A stretch of DNA of 64,000 bases, taken from the NCBI RefSeq assembly GCF_018449575.1, contig NZ_JAAVUT010000015.1, positions 58,400 through 122,399 on the forward strand, given 5' to 3'. Made by a program: the position numbers and the translations under genes. The number at the start of each line of letters is the position of its first letter. The stretch's first letter is position 1. Source of the DNA: Sodalis sp. dw_96 (GTDB lineage Bacteria; Pseudomonadota; Gammaproteobacteria; Enterobacterales; Enterobacteriaceae). The notes beneath the pieces are model-generated. The model made no database searches. It was not told the DNA's origin and saw only the letters and a program-made list of their open reading frames with translations. Shown here piece after piece: positions 1-10,207 of the stretch.

Positions 1-2
1 AA

Positions 3-68
3 GCTGAAATCCTGCAATCCATGGGTTATCCGGACCCTTATATTGCGGAAAAAGACGTTAACCCCTAA
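3..68 (+). CDS. ybeY: YbeY endoribonuclease, C-terminal tail (partial)
   Basis: Only the last 21 codons and the TAA stop are inside the window. They read AEILQSMGYPDPYIAEKD then VNP, which matches the end of enterobacterial YbeY (E. coli ends in GYEDPYIAEKE). YbeY is a zinc-dependent RNase used in 16S rRNA 3' maturation and ribosome quality control. Its position just ahead of corC and lnt is the standard ybeZ-ybeY-ybeX-lnt order and supports the call. The catalytic histidine motif lies upstream of the window and cannot be checked. Confidence 0.85.
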   Translation, partial: AEILQSMGYPDPYIAEKDVNP

Positions 69-97
69 CCCACTACGAGTGAAATTAACTAAACGCC

Positions 98-976
98 ATG
101 AGCGACGACCATTCGCAAAGCAATGACAGCCCCAGTCCCAAAAAAGGCTTTTTTACCCTTATCCTTAATCAACTATTTCACGGTGAACCCAAAAATCGTA
201 ATGATTTGCTGGAACTTATCCGCGATTCGGAACAAAACGAGCTGATAGACCCCGATACCCGCGATATGCTGGAGGGCGTAATGGACATCGCCGAACAGCG
301 CGTCAGGGATATCATGATCCCCCGTTCACAGATTGTGACGCTGAAAAACAACCAGTCCCTGGAAGAGTGTCTTGATGTCATTATCGAATCCGCTCACTCC
401 CGTTTTCCGGTGATAAGCGAGGATAAGGATCATATCGAGGGGATCCTGATGGCCAAGGACCTGCTGCCGTTTATGCTCAGCAATTCCCAGCCTTTCAGCA
501 TGGATAAAGTATTGCGCCCCGCGGTGGTGGTGCCGGAAAGCAAGCGGGTCGATCGCATGCTCAAGGAATTTCGCTCTCAGCGCTATCACATGGCCATCGT
601 CATCGATGAGTTCGGCGGCGTCTCGGGCCTGGTGACCATTGAGGATATCCTGGAGCTGATTGTCGGCGAAATCGAAGATGAATACGATGACGAGGAAGAC
701 CGGGACATTCGCCAGCTTAACCGTCATACCTTTACCATTCGCGCCCTTACCCCCATTGAAGATTTCAACGACGCGTTCGGCACCCATTTCAGCGACGAGG
801 AAGTGGATACCATCGGCGGTCTGGTGATGCAGGCGTTCGGCCATTTGCCGGCCCGCGGCGAAACCATTGAAATTGACGACTATGTGTTTAAGGTTGCCAT
901 GGCCGACAGTAGACGGATTATTCAGGTTCATGTCAAAATCCCCGACGATTCACCTCAACCCATAATGGAAGAATAA
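98..976 (+). CDS. corC: CNNM-associated CorC/YbeX CBS-domain protein
   Basis: A 292-residue soluble protein matching CorC/YbeX. Two CBS repeats can be seen at about residues 65-190 ([10 protein letters not shown]..., then [13 protein letters not shown] and [19 protein letters not shown]). A CorC_HlyC transporter-associated domain follows to the C-terminus. There is no signal peptide and no membrane segment. The family was linked to magnesium and cobalt efflux with CorA and, in E. coli, to ribosome or translation homeostasis together with ybeY; the exact molecular role is still debated. It starts 29 bases after ybeY and ends 7 bases before lnt, so it is probably one operon. Confidence 0.95.
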   Translation: MSDDHSQSNDSPSPKKGFFTLILNQLFHGEPKNRNDLLELIRDSEQNELIDPDTRDMLEGVMDIAEQRVRDIMIPRSQIVTLKNNQSLEECLDVIIESAHSRFPVISEDKDHIEGILMAKDLLPFMLSNSQPFSMDKVLRPAVVVPESKRVDRMLKEFRSQRYHMAIVIDEFGGVSGLVTIEDILELIVGEIEDEYDDEEDRDIRQLNRHTFTIRALTPIEDFNDAFGTHFSDEEVDTIGGLVMQAFGHLPARGETIEIDDYVFKVAMADSRRIIQVHVKIPDDSPQPIMEE

Positions 977-983
977 TTTTTAC

Positions 984-2525
984 ATGGTTATCGCCGAGCG
1001 ATCTAAACGCCAGTGGCTGCGTATGCTGCTGGCGCTGTTAACGGGTGCCTGCGGCACCCTTGCTTTTTCACCTTATGATTTCTGGCCCGCGGCGCTCTTG
1101 TCATTAGCCGGTCTGCTGGCGGTAGGTTTAAACCGGACGCCACGCCAGGCCGCTTGGCTTGGTTTTATCTGGGGTTTTGGCCTGTTCGGCAGCGGCATGA
1201 ACTGGATTTATGTCAGTATCGCCCAATTCGGCGGCCTTCCCGGAGCGGTTAATGTCGGTTTGGTGGTGATACTGGCGGCCTATCTGGCGCTTTACCCGAT
1301 GCTGTTCAGCGGCCTGCTGGCGCGCATCTGGCCGGCCACCACGGTATGGCGGCTGGCGCTGGGCGCGCCGGTGCTGTGGCAGATTACGGAATTCCTGCGC
1401 GGCTGGGTGCTCACCGGCTTACCCTGGCTGCAGTTCGGCTACACGCAAATCGACGGTCCCCTCAAGGGCCTGGCGCCGCTGTTCGGCGTCGAGTCCCTGA
1501 CCTTCGTACTGATGGCCGTCAGCGGCCTGCTGGTGGCCTCCCTGGCGCTGCGGGGTCCATTGACGGCGGTTTGCGGGCTGGCGCTCTTGCTGCTGCCCTG
1601 GCCGCTAAGCAACCTGCGCTGGTATACCCCCGTGGAAGCGCGGGCGATTAATGTTGCCATGGTGCAGGGGAACATCGCCCAATCCCTGAAGTGGGACGCC
1701 GATCAGGTGCGCCCGACGCTGGATATTTATCTTAACCACAGCCGCCCGGCCCTGGGAAAAGCGCAAATCATCATCTGGCCCGAATCGGCGATCCCGGATG
1801 ACGAGCTGGATCAGAACCGGTTTCTGCTGACGCTGGACGGATTGCTGCGGGACGAGCATAGCAGTCTTATTACCGGCATTATCGATTCGCGTCCGTCTCC
1901 GGCCGGGGACCGGTATTACAACAGTATTGTGGTGCTGGGGGAAAATACCCCTTACCATTACCCGAGCCCGAATCGCTACGCCAAATATCACCTGGTGCCT
2001 TTTGGCGAATTTGTACCCTTTGAAAAGCTGTTGCGCCCGTTGGCGCCGTTATTCAACCTGCCGATGTCCTCCTTCAGCCGCGGCAATTATATCCAGCCGC
2101 AGCTCAACGTGGCCGGAATGAAACTGACGGCGGCCATCTGCTACGAAATTGTCCTGGGTTCTCAGGTGAGGGATAATTTCCGTCCCGATACCGATTTTCT
2201 GCTGACCATCTCCAATGACGCCTGGTTCGGCCACTCCATCGGACCGTGGCAGCATTTTCAGATGGCGCGGATGCGCTCCCTGGAACTGGGACGCCCGCTG
2301 CTGCGCAGTACCAATAACGGCGTGACGGCGGTAATCGGCGCAGACGGTAAAATCAATGCGCAGTTGCCTCAATTTACCCGCGACGTGCTCAGCGCCAGGG
2401 TAACGCCCACTACCGGCATGACGCCCTATGCCCGTTTCGGCGATTGGCCGCTGTGGATAGTCACACTGCTGCTGGGCTTTACGGCGCTGGTATTCGGCCG
2501 CCGCCGGCAAACGCGGTTTTTATAG
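984..2525 (+). CDS. lnt: Apolipoprotein N-acyltransferase
   Basis: A 513-residue inner-membrane enzyme that adds the third acyl chain to the N-terminal cysteine of lipoproteins, the last step of lipoprotein maturation before Lol sorting. The N-terminal third is a bundle of hydrophobic segments, followed by a periplasmic nitrilase-fold domain and one final membrane segment ([15 protein letters not shown]). The expected catalytic Glu, Lys and Cys are present: [20 protein letters not shown] and [21 protein letters not shown] near the end is also conserved. Length equals the family norm (512 in E. coli). Several lipoproteins in the window (LptE, RlpA, YedD, AmiD, ApeN) would be substrates. Confidence 0.97.
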   Translation: MVIAERSKRQWLRMLLALLTGACGTLAFSPYDFWPAALLSLAGLLAVGLNRTPRQAAWLGFIWGFGLFGSGMNWIYVSIAQFGGLPGAVNVGLVVILAAYLALYPMLFSGLLARIWPATTVWRLALGAPVLWQITEFLRGWVLTGLPWLQFGYTQIDGPLKGLAPLFGVESLTFVLMAVSGLLVASLALRGPLTAVCGLALLLLPWPLSNLRWYTPVEARAINVAMVQGNIAQSLKWDADQVRPTLDIYLNHSRPALGKAQIIIWPESAIPDDELDQNRFLLTLDGLLRDEHSSLITGIIDSRPSPAGDRYYNSIVVLGENTPYHYPSPNRYAKYHLVPFGEFVPFEKLLRPLAPLFNLPMSSFSRGNYIQPQLNVAGMKLTAAICYEIVLGSQVRDNFRPDTDFLLTISNDAWFGHSIGPWQHFQMARMRSLELGRPLLRSTNNGVTAVIGADGKINAQLPQFTRDVLSARVTPTTGMTPYARFGDWPLWIVTLLLGFTALVFGRRRQTRFL

Positions 2526-2571
2526 AGCAAACGGCGGGCGAACCTGCCCGCCTATTACCGAAGAGAATGCC

Positions 2572-3156
2572 ATGACGCCCGATCCCCGTTATCTGCTTAC
2601 CGATCCCGCCCAACTGCGCGAACATTATGCGCAGCCCGCAAAAGGGGTGGTGCTAAAGCAAATTGACCATATTGACGACTATGGACGGCGGCTCATCGCC
2701 TTATCGCCTTTTATGGTCCTTGGCACCCTCGGCGCCCGGGGTATCGACTGCTCTCCCAAAGGCGGCGAACCCGGTTTTGTACAGGTCGAGGACACCAAGA
2801 CGTTGTTATTGCCCGACCGCGCCGGCAACAATCGCCTTGACGGCCTGAACAACCTTCTGCAAAACCCGTATGTGGGCATGCTGTTCCTGATCCCGGGCTG
2901 GCAAGAGACGTTCCGGGTTAACGGCCGTGGGTGTATCTCCGTCGACCCGGCGTTATGTCAACGTTTCCCGCTGAATGGACACCCGGCAAAAAGCGTCATT
3001 TGTATCGAAGTAGACGAAGCCTTTATTCATTGCGGCCGGGCCGTCGGCTTTGCCGACCTCTGGAATCCCGAAAAACATCCCGACCCGGCACGGATCCCCA
3101 AGCCAATGGATATTTTCAAAGCTCATGTGGCCTTATCGTCCCTTGACGCTAAATAA
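2572..3156 (+). CDS. Pyridoxamine 5'-phosphate oxidase-family flavin-binding protein
   Basis: A 194-residue protein of the PPOX split-barrel class, in the subgroup often annotated as MSMEG_1061-like. FMLGTLGARGID-type core motifs are seen as MVLGTLGARGIDCSPKGGEPG, then LLPDRAGNNRLDGLNNLLQNPYVGMLFLIPG, typical of FMN-binding PPOX barrels. No signal peptide. The substrate cannot be predicted: such proteins reduce or oxidise varied small molecules and this one need not act on pyridoxamine phosphate. It sits alone between lnt and gltI, 46 bases after lnt, a place where E. coli has no gene, so it is probably an accessory insertion into the core order. Confidence 0.8.
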   Translation: MTPDPRYLLTDPAQLREHYAQPAKGVVLKQIDHIDDYGRRLIALSPFMVLGTLGARGIDCSPKGGEPGFVQVEDTKTLLLPDRAGNNRLDGLNNLLQNPYVGMLFLIPGWQETFRVNGRGCISVDPALCQRFPLNGHPAKSVICIEVDEAFIHCGRAVGFADLWNPEKHPDPARIPKPMDIFKAHVALSSLDAK

Positions 3157-3494
3157 GATACCAAGCATGTAAATAATGACTTTGGCATAGATTTTGCTCC
3201 ATAATCAGGCGATAGTCGTTAAAAACTGTTTTTTGTTGAGATAATTCCGCCCGAAATGCGCCGCAATGGTGCATTTTACGCACTCTTATTGTGCGAAACC
3301 GGTCATGACGCCGTATTTTGGTGCGCTTAATCTCACAAAACACAAACTTTTTGATTTCAAAGAATTTACAATCGACTATTTTTAATAAAGTTTGGTTTGG
3401 TTTTACGCTTTAAGCTCTCAACGCTTAACGTGATACTCATGGTTACGGGCTGCTCATTCCACCAGCACCGTAATGACAGCAAAGGAGTTGGAAG
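3157..3494 (+). promoter_or_regulatory. gltI upstream region with sigma-54 promoter and paired NtrC-like sites
   Basis: This 338-base gap has no credible gene. At 3182-3198 it reads TTGGCATAGATTTTGCT, with GG and GC separated by exactly ten bases as in sigma-54 (-24/-12) promoters. Two dyads that fit the NtrC consensus (TGCACC-N5-GGTGCA) follow: TGCGCC-N5-GGTGCA at 3257-3273 and CGCACT-N5-TGTGCG at 3279-3295, centred 22 bases (two helical turns) apart. Nitrogen-limitation control of glutamate/aspartate uptake would make biological sense. The odd point is that the dyads lie downstream of the promoter, so a second start site may exist. The rest of the leader is AT-rich. Confidence 0.5.
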
Positions 3495-4391
3495 ATGCAA
3501 ATGCGCAAAGTGGCTTTATCATTACTGATTTTGGGTATGGCGGGAAGCATGGCCCATGCGGAAGACCTGACCGGCACACTGAAAAAGATCAAAGACAGCG
3601 GCGTGGTGGTGGTGGGCCATCGTGAGTCTTCGGTACCCTTCTCTTATTATGATAATCAGCAAAAAGTGGTGGGTTATTCGCAGAATTATTCCGATGCTAT
3701 CGTGGCCGCCATCAAGAAAAAAATCGATGCGCCTAATCTGCAGGTGAAATATCTGCCTATCAGCTCGCAAAATCGTATTCCGCTGCTGCAAAACGGCACT
3801 TATGATTTTGAATGCAGTTCGACCACTAACAATCTGGAACGCCAAAAACAGGTGGATTTCTCCAATACCCTGTTTGTTATCGGCACCCGGCTTGCGGTTA
3901 AAAAGGGCAGCGGAATCAAAGACTTCTCCGACCTTGCGGGTAAAACGGTGGTGGTGACCGCCGGTACCACCTCAGAAGTGCTGATCAATAAACTGAACGA
4001 CGAAAAGCACATGAATATGCGCATTATCTCCACCAAGGATCACGGCGACTCGTTCCGTACGCTGGAAACCGGCCGTGCGGCGGCCTTTATGCTGGACGAT
4101 GCCTTGCTGGCCGGCGAACGCGCCAAATCCAAAAACCCGTCCGAGTGGGAGATAGTCGGTACGCCGCAATCAAAAGAAGCCTATGGCTGCATGCTGCGTA
4201 AAGACGACACGCAGTTTAAAAAATTGATGGATGACACCATTGTCTCCATCCAAACCTCCGGCCAGGCGGCAAAATGGTATGACACCTGGTTCAAACAGCC
4301 GATTCCGCCGAAGAATATGAATATGAATTTCGAGATGTCCTCTGACGTCAAGCAGCTTTTCAAAACCCCCAACGACAAAGCCGTAAACTAA
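3495..4391 (+). CDS. gltI: Glutamate/aspartate ABC transporter substrate-binding protein
   Basis: A 298-residue periplasmic binding protein. A signal peptide is visible (MRKVALSLLILGMAGSMAHA, cleavage before EDLTGTL). The mature part is a class 3 solute-binding fold close to E. coli GltI (302 aa), with VVVGHRESSVPFSYYD near the start and the ligand-site region TAGTTSEVLINKLN. It captures L-glutamate and L-aspartate for GltJK-GltL. An AAGGAG ribosome site lies just upstream of the ATG. It is the first gene of gltIJKL, and the 152-base gap to gltJ carries the SroC-like RNA and terminator, so gltI should be expressed well above the membrane genes. Confidence 0.96.
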   Translation: MQMRKVALSLLILGMAGSMAHAEDLTGTLKKIKDSGVVVVGHRESSVPFSYYDNQQKVVGYSQNYSDAIVAAIKKKIDAPNLQVKYLPISSQNRIPLLQNGTYDFECSSTTNNLERQKQVDFSNTLFVIGTRLAVKKGSGIKDFSDLAGKTVVVTAGTTSEVLINKLNDEKHMNMRIISTKDHGDSFRTLETGRAAAFMLDDALLAGERAKSKNPSEWEIVGTPQSKEAYGCMLRKDDTQFKKLMDDTIVSIQTSGQAAKWYDTWFKQPIPPKNMNMNFEMSSDVKQLFKTPNDKAVN

Positions 4392-4394
4392 TAA

Positions 4395-4531
4395 CGACTA
4401 TAAGGACGGGTGACTCCCCGTCCTCTCGATTGCTTGAGGTCCCGGACAGACAGACATGCCGCGGCCGTTCCCCGCAGTATGAAAATGGTGGTCTTCATCA
4501 ATCTTCAGGGTAGCGATGCTACCCTTTTTTC
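4395..4531 (+). ncRNA. sroC: SroC-like small RNA from the gltI-gltJ intercistronic region
   Basis: In E. coli and Salmonella this exact gap yields SroC, an RNase E-processed fragment of the gltIJKL transcript that sponges GcvB, itself a repressor of gltI. Here the gap is the same size class, has a stem at 4403-4424 (AGGACGGG / CCCGTCCT) and ends in a clear intrinsic terminator. The call rests on position and structure, not on an alignment, so the 5' end is approximate. The GcvB-pairing segments cannot be confirmed by eye. Confidence 0.55.
4508..4530 (+). terminator. Intrinsic terminator between gltI and gltJ
   Basis: GGGTAGC-GAT-GCTACCC followed by six T. It would end the gltI/SroC transcript, with read-through supplying gltJKL. 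Confidence 0.8.
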
Positions 4532-4543
4532 CCGGAGTTTTTT

Positions 4544-5284
4544 ATGTCTATAAATTGGGACTGGGGCATTTTTTTTGAAGCCGCCCCTTTCGGCAACACC
4601 ACTTATCTCGGCTGGTTATGGTCGGGATTTGAAGTGACCGTCGCGGTCTCTTTTTGCGCCTGGGTTATCGCGTTGCTGGTGGGATCGCTGTTCGGCATCC
4701 TGCGCACCGTGCCGAACCGTTTCCTTTCCGCCTTGGGCACCTGTTATGTGGAGCTGTTTCGCAATGTGCCCCTGATCGTGCAGTTTTTTATCTGGTATCT
4801 GGTGGTCCCTGAACTCTTGCCTGTACATATCGGGATGTGGTTCAAGTCGGAGCTGGATCCGAATATACAATTTTTTGTCTCGTCGATGATTTGCCTTGGC
4901 CTGTTCACCGCCGCCCGTATTTGCGAGCAGGTGCGCTCAGGCATACAGTCCTTGCCGTCGGGTCAGCGGGCCGCCGGGTTGGCCATGGGGCTGACCTTGG
5001 CCCAGACCTACCGCTATGTTCTGTTGCCCAGCGCCTATCGGGTCATCCTGCCGCCCATGACCTCGGAAATGTTGAACCTGGTAAAAAATTCCGCGGTGGC
5101 CTCCACCATCGGCCTGGTGGAGATGGCGGCGCAGGCCGGCAAGCTGCTTGATTACTCCGCACACGCCTATGAATCCTTCACCGCCATCACGGTGGGTTAT
5201 CTGATCATCAACGCGGTCATTATGTTTGCCATGCACCTGGTTGAGAGAAAAGTACGCTTGCCCGGTCATGTAGGAGGTAAATGA
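4544..5284 (+). CDS. gltJ: Glutamate/aspartate ABC transporter permease GltJ
   Basis: A 246-residue inner-membrane permease of the polar amino acid (HisMQ) class, matching E. coli GltJ along its length ([24 protein letters not shown] at the start, [14 protein letters not shown] at the end). About five hydrophobic segments and the EAA loop ([24 protein letters not shown]), the contact for the ATPase, are present. It pairs with GltK to form the channel. The TGA stop overlaps the first of two ATG codons at the start of gltK. Confidence 0.97.
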   Translation: MSINWDWGIFFEAAPFGNTTYLGWLWSGFEVTVAVSFCAWVIALLVGSLFGILRTVPNRFLSALGTCYVELFRNVPLIVQFFIWYLVVPELLPVHIGMWFKSELDPNIQFFVSSMICLGLFTAARICEQVRSGIQSLPSGQRAAGLAMGLTLAQTYRYVLLPSAYRVILPPMTSEMLNLVKNSAVASTIGLVEMAAQAGKLLDYSAHAYESFTAITVGYLIINAVIMFAMHLVERKVRLPGHVGGK

Positions 5285-5958
5285 TGTACCAATTTGACTG
5301 GAGTTCTATTGGCCCCAGTATGCCCTATATGCTGCAGGGTATGGCATTAACGCTGAAAATCACCTTTACAGCGGTTTTTGTCGGCATTGTCTGGGGCACC
5401 GTCCTGGCGGTCATGCGCCTGTCGTCATTCAAGCCCGTCAGCTGGCTGGCAAAAATTTACGTCAATCTGTTCCGTTCCATACCTTTGCTGATGGTGCTGT
5501 TATGGTTTTACCTGGTGGTGCCCAGCTTCCTGCAAAGAGTGATGGGACTGTCGCCAAAAACCGATATCCGGCTGATTTCGGCCTTGGTGGCTTTTTCCCT
5601 GTTTGAAGCCGCCTATTATGCCGAGATTATCCGCGCCGGGATAATCAGTATCGCCCGGGGGCAGTCTTCGGCCGCGCTGGCATTGGGCATGACCTATTGG
5701 CAGTCCATGCAACTGATTATCCTGCCCCAGGCGTTCCGGGCCATGGTGCCGCTGCTGCTGACTCAGGGTATCGTGTTATTCCAGGATACCTCGCTGGTTT
5801 ACGTATTGAGCCTGGCGGACTTTTTTCGCACCGCAACGTCGGTGGGTGAGCGCGACGGCACCCAGGTGGAAATGATTTTGTTTGCCGGCGCGGTTTATTT
5901 TGTCATCAGCCTGAGCGCTTCTGCGCTGGTGAATCATTTAAAGAAAAGGACGGTTTGA
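5284..5958 (+). CDS. gltK: Glutamate/aspartate ABC transporter permease GltK
   Basis: A 224-residue partner permease matching E. coli GltK ([19 protein letters not shown]). Two ATG codons occur in tandem at 5281 and 5284. The AGGAGG at 5272-5277 is six bases from the second and only three from the first, and family length fits the second, so 5284 is chosen. The EAA loop ([24 protein letters not shown]) is intact. The stop TGA overlaps the ATG of gltL, which suggests translational coupling. Confidence 0.95.
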   Translation: MYQFDWSSIGPSMPYMLQGMALTLKITFTAVFVGIVWGTVLAVMRLSSFKPVSWLAKIYVNLFRSIPLLMVLLWFYLVVPSFLQRVMGLSPKTDIRLISALVAFSLFEAAYYAEIIRAGIISIARGQSSAALALGMTYWQSMQLIILPQAFRAMVPLLLTQGIVLFQDTSLVYVLSLADFFRTATSVGERDGTQVEMILFAGAVYFVISLSASALVNHLKKRTV

Positions 5959-6683
5959 TGATTTCCCTGAAAAATATTTCGAAATGGTATGGTCATTTTC
6001 AGGTTCTGACCGACTGCTCAACCGAAGTGCAAACCGGCGAGGTCGTGGTGGTTTGCGGTCCTTCGGGTTCGGGTAAATCCACCTTGATTAAAACCGTTAA
6101 CGGCCTGGAACCGATCCAGCAGGGAAAAATCCAGGTTAACGATATCGTGGTGAATGACCGACATACCAATCTTGCGCAATTACGCGCCAAGGTGGGCATG
6201 GTATTTCAGCATTTTGAATTATTCCCCCATCTTTCCATCATCGAAAACCTGACCCTGGCTCAGGTAAAAGTGCTTAAGCGCAATAAGGACGCCGCGCGGG
6301 AAAAAGGGCTGAAATTACTGGAACGCGTCGGCCTGTCCGTACAGGCTAATAAATACCCCGGTCAATTGTCCGGCGGCCAGCAACAGCGGGTGGCCATTGC
6401 CCGTGCGCTGTGCATGGACCCGGTGGCGATGCTGTTTGATGAACCGACTTCGGCGCTGGATCCGGAGATGATAAACGAAGTGCTGGATGTCATGGTGGAG
6501 CTGGCGCAGGAAGGCATGACCATGATGGTGGTCACCCATGAAATGGGCTTTGCGCGCAAAGTGGCCAACCGGGTGATTTTCATGGATGAAGGAAGAATTG
6601 TGGAAGACACCCATAAAGAGGCGTTCTTCCAGAATCCGCAAACCGATCGCGCCCGGGATTTTCTGGCAAAAATCCTGCACTAA
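5958..6683 (+). CDS. gltL: Glutamate/aspartate ABC transporter ATPase GltL
   Basis: A 241-residue ABC ATPase that powers GltJK. Walker A is GPSGSGKST, the signature is LSGGQQQR, Walker B is AMLFDEPTSALD and the switch His sits in VVTHEMGF. Length equals E. coli GltL if the ATG at 5958 is used; an upstream TTG in frame would add one residue and is unlikely. It is the last gene of the transporter operon. In E. coli a nucleosidase gene (rihA) and a chaperone cluster follow; here those are absent and ybeL comes next on the other strand. Confidence 0.97.
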   Translation: MISLKNISKWYGHFQVLTDCSTEVQTGEVVVVCGPSGSGKSTLIKTVNGLEPIQQGKIQVNDIVVNDRHTNLAQLRAKVGMVFQHFELFPHLSIIENLTLAQVKVLKRNKDAAREKGLKLLERVGLSVQANKYPGQLSGGQQQRVAIARALCMDPVAMLFDEPTSALDPEMINEVLDVMVELAQEGMTMMVVTHEMGFARKVANRVIFMDEGRIVEDTHKEAFFQNPQTDRARDFLAKILH

Positions 6684-6843
6684 CTTACCGGACCTCAAAC
6701 CGGTCCTGTTAAAGGGAGAGTGCGCCAATGTGGTCGAAGCGGGCGTGGTTTTTCCGCCCGCCCGAGCGCCACATGGCACGCTAGACCCGCGATCGCCGAG
6801 GCCTGAACCGGGCCTGTTAAAAGGAACTCGCGCCACATACTCC
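6684..6843. repeat. Two diverged copies of a hairpin-bearing sequence after gltL
   Basis: Two segments, about 6690-6727 and 6800-6835, share the order hairpin, then CTGTTAAA(A/G)GGA, then GCGCCA. The first hairpin is GGACC / GGTCC and the second AGGCC / GGGCCT, so the stems differ but keep pairing. A further GC-rich hairpin (GCGGGCG / CGCCCGC, 6739-6761) lies between them without a T tract. GCGCCA(C)AT occurs three times. The function is unknown; it may be a duplicated operon-end structure or a remnant palindromic repeat. Confidence 0.4.
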
Positions 6844-7323
6844 TCAGAATGGCCGCCGCTGGAACTGATCAAAACCGCACTCCGGGCACAGCGGCAGCAC
6901 TTCCGGCGTATAAACCGGCTGAGTATGATGGCAGCGTTCGCACACCAGATTGCCCAGCCCCACTACTTCTCCGCTGGTATAGACACCGTGATGGGAGACA
7001 TCCTTGAAGATTTCCTGCCATTCAAGCTGGGTTTTATCGGTAATATCCGCCAGTTCCTGCCACAGGCTCTCTTTTATCACCCGGGTGAAAACGCTATCGG
7101 TATTTTCCCCGCGGCTTTCATCATAACTACGAGCAAACTCTTCCAGATCGCGTCGCACCGCCCGGGTTAAATTGTCCACTTCGGCCGGGGTCAGATCCCC
7201 CGCGGCTAGCAGCCGCCGATGGCCATCCGCCACCAGCGCGTCGATGTCCCGTTCGCCCTGTTCCAGCTGATGACTCAGGGAGGCCAGTAATTCCCGGTAA
7301 TAGATTGCAACGTTGTCCATCAT
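6844..7323 (-). CDS. ybeL: YbeL-family zinc-ribbon protein (DUF1451)
   Basis: A 159-residue cytoplasmic protein matching E. coli YbeL. The N-terminal two thirds are charged and helical (TRAVRRDLEEFARSYDESRG, ESLWQELADITDKTQLEWQEIF). The C-terminus is a treble-clef zinc ribbon with two CxxC pairs: CERCHHTQPVY and CPECGFDQFQRRPF. The function is unknown; the family is widespread in gamma-proteobacteria. Two ATG codons start the frame (MMDN) and GAGGAG six bases upstream favours the first. It is read divergently from leuS, as in E. coli. Confidence 0.93.
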   Translation of the reverse strand: MMDNVAIYYRELLASLSHQLEQGERDIDALVADGHRRLLAAGDLTPAEVDNLTRAVRRDLEEFARSYDESRGENTDSVFTRVIKESLWQELADITDKTQLEWQEIFKDVSHHGVYTSGEVVGLGNLVCERCHHTQPVYTPEVLPLCPECGFDQFQRRPF

Positions 7324-7610
7324 TGACTCCTCGTCTGTGCCAAACCGGCCAGTGACTGCCCGCCGGCCGAACCGGAATAGCTATTGTGCCGATAATTCTA
7401 GTTCATGGGAGTAAACTCACTCGGCATAAAACCGGCGGCAAGGAAATATTTCGCCCCGATGACGCCTATTGTGGCAGAAATACGCCTCCGGGCTACGGCG
7501 GGTGTTGTTGCCACTGTTGCTTATCAGCTATGCTATGCGGATCTTTGGTTAAGAGCGTCCGATAAAAAATACGGGCGTAGCTGTATTTCACTATAGGACC
7601 ACTGGCTGCC

Positions 7611-10193
7611 ATGCAAGAGCAATATCGCCCGGAAGAAATCGAACCCCACGTCCAGCGTCACTGGCATGAACACAAAACTTTCAGCGTCACAGAGGATAAC
7701 AGCAAGCAAAAATACTATTGCCTGTCCATGCTGCCTTATCCCTCCGGCCGCCTGCATATGGGCCATGTGCGCAATTACACCATTGGGGACGTGATTTCGC
7801 GCTATCAGCGCATGCTGGGCAAAAACGTACTTCAGCCCATCGGCTGGGACGCTTTCGGTCTGCCGGCGGAAGGGGCGGCGGTAAAAAACAATACCGCGCC
7901 GGCACCCTGGACCTATGCCAATATCGACTATATGAAAACCCAGCTTAAGCTGCTGGGATTCGGTTATGACTGGGACCGTGAAGTCACCACCTGCCGGCCG
8001 GAATATTATCGTTGGGAACAGTGGTTCTTCGCCCGGCTGTATGAAAAGGGACTGGTCTATAAAAAGACCTCCGCAGTGAACTGGTGTCCTCACGACCAGA
8101 CGGTATTGGCCAACGAACAGGTTATCGACGGCTGCTGCTGGCGTTGCGATACCAAAGTGGAACGCAAAGAGATCCCGCAGTGGTTCGTGAAGATCACGGC
8201 GTACGCCGATCAACTGCTTTACGACCTGGACAAGCTGGAGAGCTGGCCTGAACAGGTAAAAACCATGCAACGCAACTGGATTGGCCGCTCCGAGGGGGTT
8301 GAAATCAGGTTCGACGTAGCGGAAAGCGGCGAAAAGCTGTCGGTGTACACCACCCGTCCCGATACATTTATGGGCGTAACCTATGTCGCCATCGCCGCCG
8401 GCCATCCGTTATCGTTGCAGGCCGCCGCCGCCAACCCGGCCCTGGCGGATTTTATCGCCGAATGCCGCAATACCAAAGTGGCTGAAGCCGACATGGCCAC
8501 CATGGAGAAAAAAGGCATGGATACCGGCCTGTTCGCCATTCATCCGCTGAACGGCGAACGGGTGCCGATCTGGGTCGCCAACTTCGTGTTGATGGACTAC
8601 GGTACCGGCGCGGTGATGGCGGTGCCCGGCCATGACCAGCGCGACTGGGAGTTCGCCACCAAATACGGTCTTTCCATCAAACCGGTTATCCTGGCGGCGG
8701 ACGGCAGCGAGCCGGATCTCAATCAGCAGGCCATGACGGAAAAAGGCGCGTTGTTTCACTCCGGTGAATTCGACGGTCTCGATTACGCCGCCGCGTTTAA
8801 CGCCATCGCCGATAAACTGGTGGCGCTGGGGGTGGGCGAGCGCAAGGTCAATTATCGCCTGCGGGACTGGGGCGTATCCCGGCAGCGTTATTGGGGCGCG
8901 CCGATTCCAATGATCACCCTGGAAGACGGCACGGTCATACCGACGCCGGACGATCAGCTGCCGGTGCTGCTGCCGGAAGATGTGGAGATGGACGGCATCA
9001 CCAGCCCGATAAAAGCCGATCCCCAGTGGGCGAAAACCACCGTGAACGGCAGGCCGGCATTACGTGAAACCGATACCTTCGACACCTTTATGGAGTCCTC
9101 CTGGTATTATGCCCGCTATACCTGCCCGCACTATGACACCGGTATGCTGGATCCCGCCGCCGCCAATTACTGGCTGCCGGTGGATCAGTATATCGGCGGC
9201 ATCGAACATGCCATCATGCATTTGATGTATTTCCGTTTTTACCATAAATTGCTGCGGGATGCCGGCCTGGTAACTTCCGATGAACCCGCCAAACGTTTAT
9301 TGTGCCAGGGCATGGTGCTGGCGGACGCGTTTTATTATACCGGCGCCGGCGGCGAGCGCGTCTGGGTATCGCCGGTGGATGTGACGGTGCAACGGGATGA
9401 AAAAAGCCGGATCGTTAAAGCCGCCGACGCCACGGGCCGCGAGCTGGTTTATGCCGGCATGAGCAAGATGTCCAAATCGAAAAATAACGGCATCGATCCG
9501 CAGGTGATGGTGGAAAAATACGGCGCCGATACCGTACGTTTGTTTATGATGTTCGCTTCACCGGCGGAAATGACCCTGGAATGGCAGGAATCCGGCGTTG
9601 AAGGCGCAAACCGTTTTCTGAAGCGGGTGTGGAAACTGGTTTATGATCATACGGCGTCGGGCCCGGTGCGGCCGCTGGACCTAAGCGACCTGACCGATCC
9701 GCAAAAAGAGCTGCGCCGCGATCTGCACAAGACCATTGCCAAGGTCACCGACGATATCGGCCGGCGCCAAACCTTCAACACCGCCATCGCCGCCATCATG
9801 GAACTAATGAATAAGCTGGCGCGCCTGCCGCAGGAGAATGATCAGGATCGGGCATTGCTGCGGGAAGCGCTGCTGACGGTGGTGCGCATGCTTTATCCTT
9901 TCACCCCCCATACCAGTTTCGCCCTGTGGCGGGAGCTGGGCGGCGAAGGGGATATCGACAATGCGTCCTGGCCGGTTGCAGATGACAGCGCCATGGTGGA
10001 AAACGACAAACTAGTGGTGATTCAGGTTAATGGTAAACTGCGCGGCAGAATTACCGTGCCCGCCGACGCCGACGAGGCATTGGTGCGTGAACGCGCCGCC
10101 CGGGAACACCTGGTGGCAAAATATCTTGAAGGGGTCCAGGTGCGTAAAGTCATTTATGTACCGGGCAAATTGCTTAACCTGGTTGTAGGTTAA
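7611..10193 (+). CDS. leuS: Leucyl-tRNA synthetase
   Basis: An 860-residue class I aminoacyl-tRNA synthetase that charges tRNA-Leu, identical in length to E. coli LeuRS. The HIGH-type motif is [12 protein letters not shown] near residue 48 and the KMSKS motif lies near residue 620 (SKMSKSKNN). Between them lies the inserted CP1 editing domain ([21 protein letters not shown]) with its conserved threonine-rich strand and the [18 protein letters not shown] segment that discharges mischarged norvaline or isoleucine. A zinc-type [14 protein letters not shown]...CCWRCDT insertion is seen. It begins a seven-gene co-directional run with lptE 14 bases downstream. Confidence 0.98.
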   Translation: MQEQYRPEEIEPHVQRHWHEHKTFSVTEDNSKQKYYCLSMLPYPSGRLHMGHVRNYTIGDVISRYQRMLGKNVLQPIGWDAFGLPAEGAAVKNNTAPAPWTYANIDYMKTQLKLLGFGYDWDREVTTCRPEYYRWEQWFFARLYEKGLVYKKTSAVNWCPHDQTVLANEQVIDGCCWRCDTKVERKEIPQWFVKITAYADQLLYDLDKLESWPEQVKTMQRNWIGRSEGVEIRFDVAESGEKLSVYTTRPDTFMGVTYVAIAAGHPLSLQAAAANPALADFIAECRNTKVAEADMATMEKKGMDTGLFAIHPLNGERVPIWVANFVLMDYGTGAVMAVPGHDQRDWEFATKYGLSIKPVILAADGSEPDLNQQAMTEKGALFHSGEFDGLDYAAAFNAIADKLVALGVGERKVNYRLRDWGVSRQRYWGAPIPMITLEDGTVIPTPDDQLPVLLPEDVEMDGITSPIKADPQWAKTTVNGRPALRETDTFDTFMESSWYYARYTCPHYDTGMLDPAAANYWLPVDQYIGGIEHAIMHLMYFRFYHKLLRDAGLVTSDEPAKRLLCQGMVLADAFYYTGAGGERVWVSPVDVTVQRDEKSRIVKAADATGRELVYAGMSKMSKSKNNGIDPQVMVEKYGADTVRLFMMFASPAEMTLEWQESGVEGANRFLKRVWKLVYDHTASGPVRPLDLSDLTDPQKELRRDLHKTIAKVTDDIGRRQTFNTAIAAIMELMNKLARLPQENDQDRALLREALLTVVRMLYPFTPHTSFALWRELGGEGDIDNASWPVADDSAMVENDKLVVIQVNGKLRGRITVPADADEALVRERAAREHLVAKYLEGVQVRKVIYVPGKLLNLVVG

Positions 10194-10207
10194 GACAAGG
10201 AGGCGTT

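Noticed and set aside
326..931. Minus-strand open frame of 201 codons across corC
   Set aside because: It is antisense to an unmistakable corC gene, with residue composition typical of reverse-strand shadows (rich in His, Gln and Gly) and no family match.
7405..7596. Possible leader peptide before leuS
   Set aside because: No leucine codon run, no attenuator hairpin with T tract, and no ribosome site.
7533..8405. Minus-strand open frame of 290 codons across the start of leuS
   Set aside because: Fully antisense to leuS and covers its promoter; no recognisable motifs. High-GC third positions make long antisense frames common here.
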